Below the pieces are notes generated by a model. That model worked only from the letters and a program-made list of their open reading frames with translations. It did no database searches and was not told where the DNA came from. The translations under genes and the position numbers were made by a program. DNA of 64,000 nt from NCBI GenBank assembly GCA_902779165.1, contig CACZAN010000019.1, forward strand, positions 35,759-99,758, written 5' to 3'. Positions 61,007 through 64,000 of this stretch are shown here, one piece after another. Source of the stretch: an uncultured Bacteroidales bacterium (lineage in GTDB: Bacteria; Bacteroidota; Bacteroidia; Bacteroidales; Bacteroidaceae). Numbering within the stretch: the first letter of the stretch is position 1; every line of letters starts with the position of its first letter.

Positions 61007-61464
61007 AATATAAATGCTAATAGGATAAAACTTGCTAAAATGCCACCATAAATATACTTATCCGAAAGATAAGGAAGTATTTTTATTTCATTATCAAAAC
61101 AAACACGCTTAATCTTAGTTGCATAATTTCTAAGAGTCTGGCAGGCTTCATTTATATCTGTCGTTTGTGAATAAAAAAGGAATGGCATATTCCTTCCTAG
61201 TTCATCTTTCTCTTGAAAACAGGCTTTAATGAGAATACCAGAAGAGTCTTTAATAAATTTAAAATTTTTAGATTTGATTATCCCATGATTCTTTAATAAT
61301 TTAATAAACCAAACCAAGTCACCATTTTCAGATGATTTCTTGTTGATTAGTTTAAATGCGTCATATGCAATTCCAGTGGACATATCAGTATACAATTCTC
61401 CATCAACAATAATGGAATTATTCTGATTGGCATATTCATTTTGGGTATAAAGAGTACTTTCCAT
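60988..61464 (-). CDS. Tail-anchored protein of unknown family
   Basis: 158 residues. The cytoplasmic-looking body (TMSTG-like DMSTGIAYDAFKLINKKSSE, then LFYSQTTDINEACQTLRNYATKIKRV) ends in one hydrophobic segment (YIYGGILASFILLAFILWKI), so the protein is probably C-terminally anchored in the inner membrane. No family is recognised. It starts 5 bp after the GTPase-like gene. Confidence 0.62.
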   Translation of the reverse strand: MESTLYTQNEYANQNNSIIVDGELYTDMSTGIAYDAFKLINKKSSENGDLVWFIKLLKNHGIIKSKNFKFIKDSSGILIKACFQEKDELGRNMPFLFYSQTTDINEACQTLRNYATKIKRVCFDNEIKILPYLSDKYIYGGILASFILLAFILWKIGH

Positions 61465-61469
61465 AATAT

Positions 61470-62174
61470 CTAACTAAATATTATTTCTAACTTTTCCATT
61501 AGGAGTTTTTTGTTTCTCATATCTTGCATAAAAAATCTACTAGGGATAAATAACCGATAATAATCTTTTCCCGAAACAGAATTCTTTATTGACGCATATG
61601 CATTACTTCTTTCATCATCATTAGAGAACATATCTGCAAATGTAGCGAAAACATTCACTGTGCATTTACTTTCAAGCGAATGTCTATTAATAAACTCTAA
61701 ACGATATTGTGTTTGCTTTCTATATTTCTCTTCATTGATATATTTAAATGCGTTGAAAAGAAAAAACACTATATCATTATTCTTTATCATGTCCTCATAA
61801 TAATCAAGAATTAATTCCTCGCCTCCACCAATATCTTTACCTCCTTCTATACATACTGTTCGGTTACCCAGCATAATATTGAATTTCTCATAATCTTCTT
61901 CACCTATTGTTGCTGCACAATCCTTATAAGTTTTGTTTCGGATATTTGCCAAGAACTGTGTCTTTCCAGCACCTTTCATTCCAAGAACCGCGATGGTTTT
62001 ACCCTTCTCAGGTTCTGGTTCACCACAAAACCAGTCTATTAATGCGCCAAAGACAAAACCAGCAGCACCACCTATTAGTGCATAACCAATAATAGGTATA
62101 AACCACCATACAGCTTCTTGCTGTTGATAAACTGGTATAGCGCTAGATTGTAATAGTAAAAATGAATAATACAT
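61470..62174 (-). CDS. Membrane-anchored small-GTPase-like P-loop protein
   Basis: 234 residues from the ATG at 62174; the longer frame upstream is antisense-like translation of the GH35 gene and is rejected. One or two N-terminal membrane helices (WWFIPIIGYALIGGAAGFVFGALIDW, residues about 23-48) precede a GTPase-like domain. Its P-loop is GMKGAGKT (65-72), its G3-type motif is DIGG (114-117), and TFAD (178-181) stands where NKxD is expected. The topology recalls Arf/SR-beta-type membrane GTPases. It heads the five-gene AT-rich operon, 40 bp downstream of the GH35 stop. Confidence 0.7.
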   Translation of the reverse strand: MYYSFLLLQSSAIPVYQQQEAVWWFIPIIGYALIGGAAGFVFGALIDWFCGEPEPEKGKTIAVLGMKGAGKTQFLANIRNKTYKDCAATIGEEDYEKFNIMLGNRTVCIEGGKDIGGGEELILDYYEDMIKNNDIVFFLFNAFKYINEEKYRKQTQYRLEFINRHSLESKCTVNVFATFADMFSNDDERSNAYASIKNSVSGKDYYRLFIPSRFFMQDMRNKKLLMEKLEIIFS

Positions 62175-62214
62175 AATTAATGATGCTTTATGATAGTTGC
62201 TTCCAAATACCTTA

Positions 62215-64000
62215 CTACATCTTGAATTCCGAACTCTTGACGTAGATGCGGTACTGGCGGATGCTTTCGGGCGCTCCGGCCTCAACCCGAGGCAGATACT
62301 GGAAGCCAGTGAAGGTCTGGTCTTGACCAAGGTCGATGATGAGGTAGTGGGGGAACTGGACACCGCGGTTGGTGGACCAATAGGTGGATTCCTGCAGGTC
62401 GAAGATCTTGTCGGCAGTCTTGTTGCCGCTCTCGATGTCCTCGTCGTCGCAGTAAGCGACCTGCCAGGGTTCGCGGCTGAGGCGTGTGCCGTCGGCACCA
62501 AGCATATACCACTCGGCAATGCAGCAGTACTCGCGGTTGTTGTGGCTGTTGAGGGCTTCGATGCAGACGTAGCGACCGCTGACAGGCTGCGGGAACTTCA
62601 CTTCCTGCCAGCCGTTGCCGGGCTTGAACTCACCTTCGAGGACGGGCTTCTCGCCGCTGAGGTCAAGCGTCTGTCCTTCCAGACGGTGCGTCTGCGGGCG
62701 GTCGAGGTTCAGCTTGTCGATGATAGGCTTCTGCAAGCCTTCTATGGTCTTCTCACCACGCGGTCCCATGACATCGAGGACGATGACCTCATTCTGTCCC
62801 TTCTTCAGCCAGCAGCCAGGCACATACAGCGTCTGCTGCGGACCAATATACCAGTGACGACCGATAGCGTGGCCATTGACATAGACTTGTCCCTTGCCCC
62901 AGTTCTCGAGGTTGAGGAAGGTGTCGCCCACCTTCTTGAGGTTGAAGTAGCCGCGGTAGTAGCCAACGCCCTCGGGCATGAACTCCTTGCCTTTCGTGTA
63001 TTCGGGCTGCAGGAAGGCGCGCACGGCCGTAGCATAGTCGTCTTGGATACGCAGGTGATCCCACTGGCGGGGTGTCCAGGTGGTCTCTATGTTATCGATC
63101 TCGGCGGTGATGACCACGTCGGAAACGAGTCCCTTGAAGTCCTTGATGGCGCGGCCGAAGTTGATGCGGCCCATTCCCTCCACGAGAATCATCAGATCGT
63201 CGTTGCGCTGCACGGGCGGCAGGATGAGCGACGTCTCGTGTTTCACGCGGTCGATCTTACCGATGAACTTGCCGTTGATGAATACCTGTGCGTAGTCGTG
63301 GGCTTCGAGCTTCATGACGCTCTGCACGGGAATATCAGGCAACTCGGTAACGTACATCATGGAGCCCCAGCCAAAGTTCATCTCCTCGAAGGTCATCCGA
63401 CGGGCCCTCTCCACAATGCTGTCGGCACCCCAGATGAGCGGCTTAAACTCGTTGAGTCCGAACTTGGGAATAGCAATCGTCGGGTATTCCTTCGGCACGG
63501 CGGCAAGCTTCTTGCTGCCAACCCATTTCTGAGCCACGGGATCCCACTCACCGCTGTATTTCTGCATGGCCTCGCGAAGCTTCCAGAACTTATCGGTGAC
63601 CTGACCTGCCTCGTTGATGGGCGCGTCGTAGTCGTAGGAAGTCACGTCGGGCGCAAAGCCGGGACTGTTGGCACCTGCCCAATGGCCCCAACTGGTGCCG
63701 CCGTGGGTCATGTAGAGCGAGAAGCTGATGCCGCGCTCCAGCATCTGCGAGATGCCATCGACCATTGCCTCGGCGCCGCGCGTCTCGTGGCGACCGCCCC
63801 ACTTGTCGAACCATCCGCTCCAGAACTCCGAGCACATCTTCGGGCTGTTGGGACGCAACTCGCCAAGACGTTTGAACTCGTTGTCGATATTAGCACCCGT
63901 GCCGAAATTCATCGTCCATGTGAGGTCATCAAGGCCGTTCTTGGTGAAATTGGAACTCCAGTCGCACTGGAAGAGCGTGAGGTCAGGGGCTTGCCATGCT
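62215..64000 (-). CDS. GH35 beta-galactosidase with C-terminal discoidin-like domain (5' partial)
   Basis: The frame is open to the right edge; codons upstream of the internal Met at 63912 read FQCDWSSNFTKNGLDDLTWT, so the gene is partial. The GH35 nucleophile Glu lies in KMCSEFWSGWFDKWGG, followed by MTHGGTSWGHWAGAN and YDYDAPINEAGQ. Jelly-roll domains follow (YRGYFNLKKVGDTFLNLENWGKGQVYVNG), then an F5/8-type C-terminal domain (YWSTNRGVQFPHYLIIDLG). It removes terminal beta-galactose from glycans. It is GC-rich, unlike the operon downstream. Confidence 0.93.
   Translation of the reverse strand, partial: AWQAPDLTLFQCDWSSNFTKNGLDDLTWTMNFGTGANIDNEFKRLGELRPNSPKMCSEFWSGWFDKWGGRHETRGAEAMVDGISQMLERGISFSLYMTHGGTSWGHWAGANSPGFAPDVTSYDYDAPINEAGQVTDKFWKLREAMQKYSGEWDPVAQKWVGSKKLAAVPKEYPTIAIPKFGLNEFKPLIWGADSIVERARRMTFEEMNFGWGSMMYVTELPDIPVQSVMKLEAHDYAQVFINGKFIGKIDRVKHETSLILPPVQRNDDLMILVEGMGRINFGRAIKDFKGLVSDVVITAEIDNIETTWTPRQWDHLRIQDDYATAVRAFLQPEYTKGKEFMPEGVGYYRGYFNLKKVGDTFLNLENWGKGQVYVNGHAIGRHWYIGPQQTLYVPGCWLKKGQNEVIVLDVMGPRGEKTIEGLQKPIIDKLNLDRPQTHRLEGQTLDLSGEKPVLEGEFKPGNGWQEVKFPQPVSGRYVCIEALNSHNNREYCCIAEWYMLGADGTRLSREPWQVAYCDDEDIESGNKTADKIFDLQESTYWSTNRGVQFPHYLIIDLGQDQTFTGFQYLPRVEAGAPESIRQYRIYVKSSEFKM

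Noticed and set aside
62175-62519. N-terminal extension of the GTPase-like gene
   Set aside because: These codons overlap the GH35 3' end in another frame and give a Ser/Thr/Arg-rich sequence; the membrane-helix start at 62174 is natural.

Overview
The window looks like a chromosomal segment of a Bacteroidales bacterium, most likely a Prevotella-type member. The evidence is: many promoters with the Bacteroidota -7 element TAnnTTTG, type IX secretion genes (PorU, PorV), Bacteroidota-restricted families (DUF4105, DUF4301, DUF4827), an rplM-rpsI-rpsB-tsf operon, and intergenic clutter of short hairpin repeats. The species assignment is inference; the family calls are from reading the proteins.

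Layout. (1) 1-13093, + strand: the downstream part of an aryl-polyene/flexirubin-type pigment cluster, cut by the left window edge. It holds a ketosynthase fused to a ketosynthase-like domain, a small EamA-type membrane protein, a LolA-like carrier, a small secreted protein, a hotdog dehydratase, a glycosyltransferase-acyltransferase fusion, two CrtI-like FAD oxidoreductases (the second fused to an acyltransferase), an MMPL exporter, an acyl carrier protein and an AMP ligase. Most neighbours overlap by 4-17 bp, so this is one operon. (2) 13100-14883: ispF, then three arrays of eight short hairpins each, arranged around a four-helix-bundle (23S rRNA intervening-sequence family) gene and a 15-codon fragment of a second copy. 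(3) 14884-23573, - strand: an operon reading DUF4827 lipoprotein, GH36 alpha-galactosidase, FAH-family hydrolase, PorU sortase, PorV. (4) 23668-25584: a membrane-bound CapD-type nucleotide-sugar dehydratase. (5) 25815-28990: the rplM-rpsI-rpsB-tsf operon with a long leader and a terminator. (6) 29013-36240, - strand: flavodoxin-like lipoprotein, SecA, an alkaline-phosphatase-fold protein that seems to lack active-site residues, and a DUF4105 protein. (7) 36326-43412, + strand: coaX, an outer-membrane protein, LptC-like, a CNNM/HlyC-type protein, a PpiD-like foldase and an NTF2-like protein. (8) 43500-57500: a transglutaminase-like lipoprotein carrying in-frame palindromic repeats, a CbbX-type AAA+ ATPase, glgB, a YhcH-family protein, a 14-repeat MORN protein, a RelA/SpoT enzyme with a dead hydrolase domain, and a DUF4301 protein. 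MITE-like elements and fold-back sequences are scattered through this part. (9) 57700-64000: tRNA-Arg(TCT) with a tandemly duplicated 3' end, two repeat-like intergenic structures, a PIN toxin-antitoxin pair, an AT-rich five-gene operon of unknown function, and a GH35 beta-galactosidase cut by the right edge.

The best candidate for an undescribed system is the AT-rich operon at 59279-62174. It encodes a membrane-anchored small-GTPase-like P-loop protein, a protein with a C-terminal membrane anchor, an unrecognised protein, a TerB-like protein and a probable HNH/Endo VII-type nuclease. It looks like a GTPase-controlled conflict or defence cassette beside a toxin-antitoxin pair. The second candidate is the 24-hairpin array set around the four-helix-bundle gene (13708-14867).
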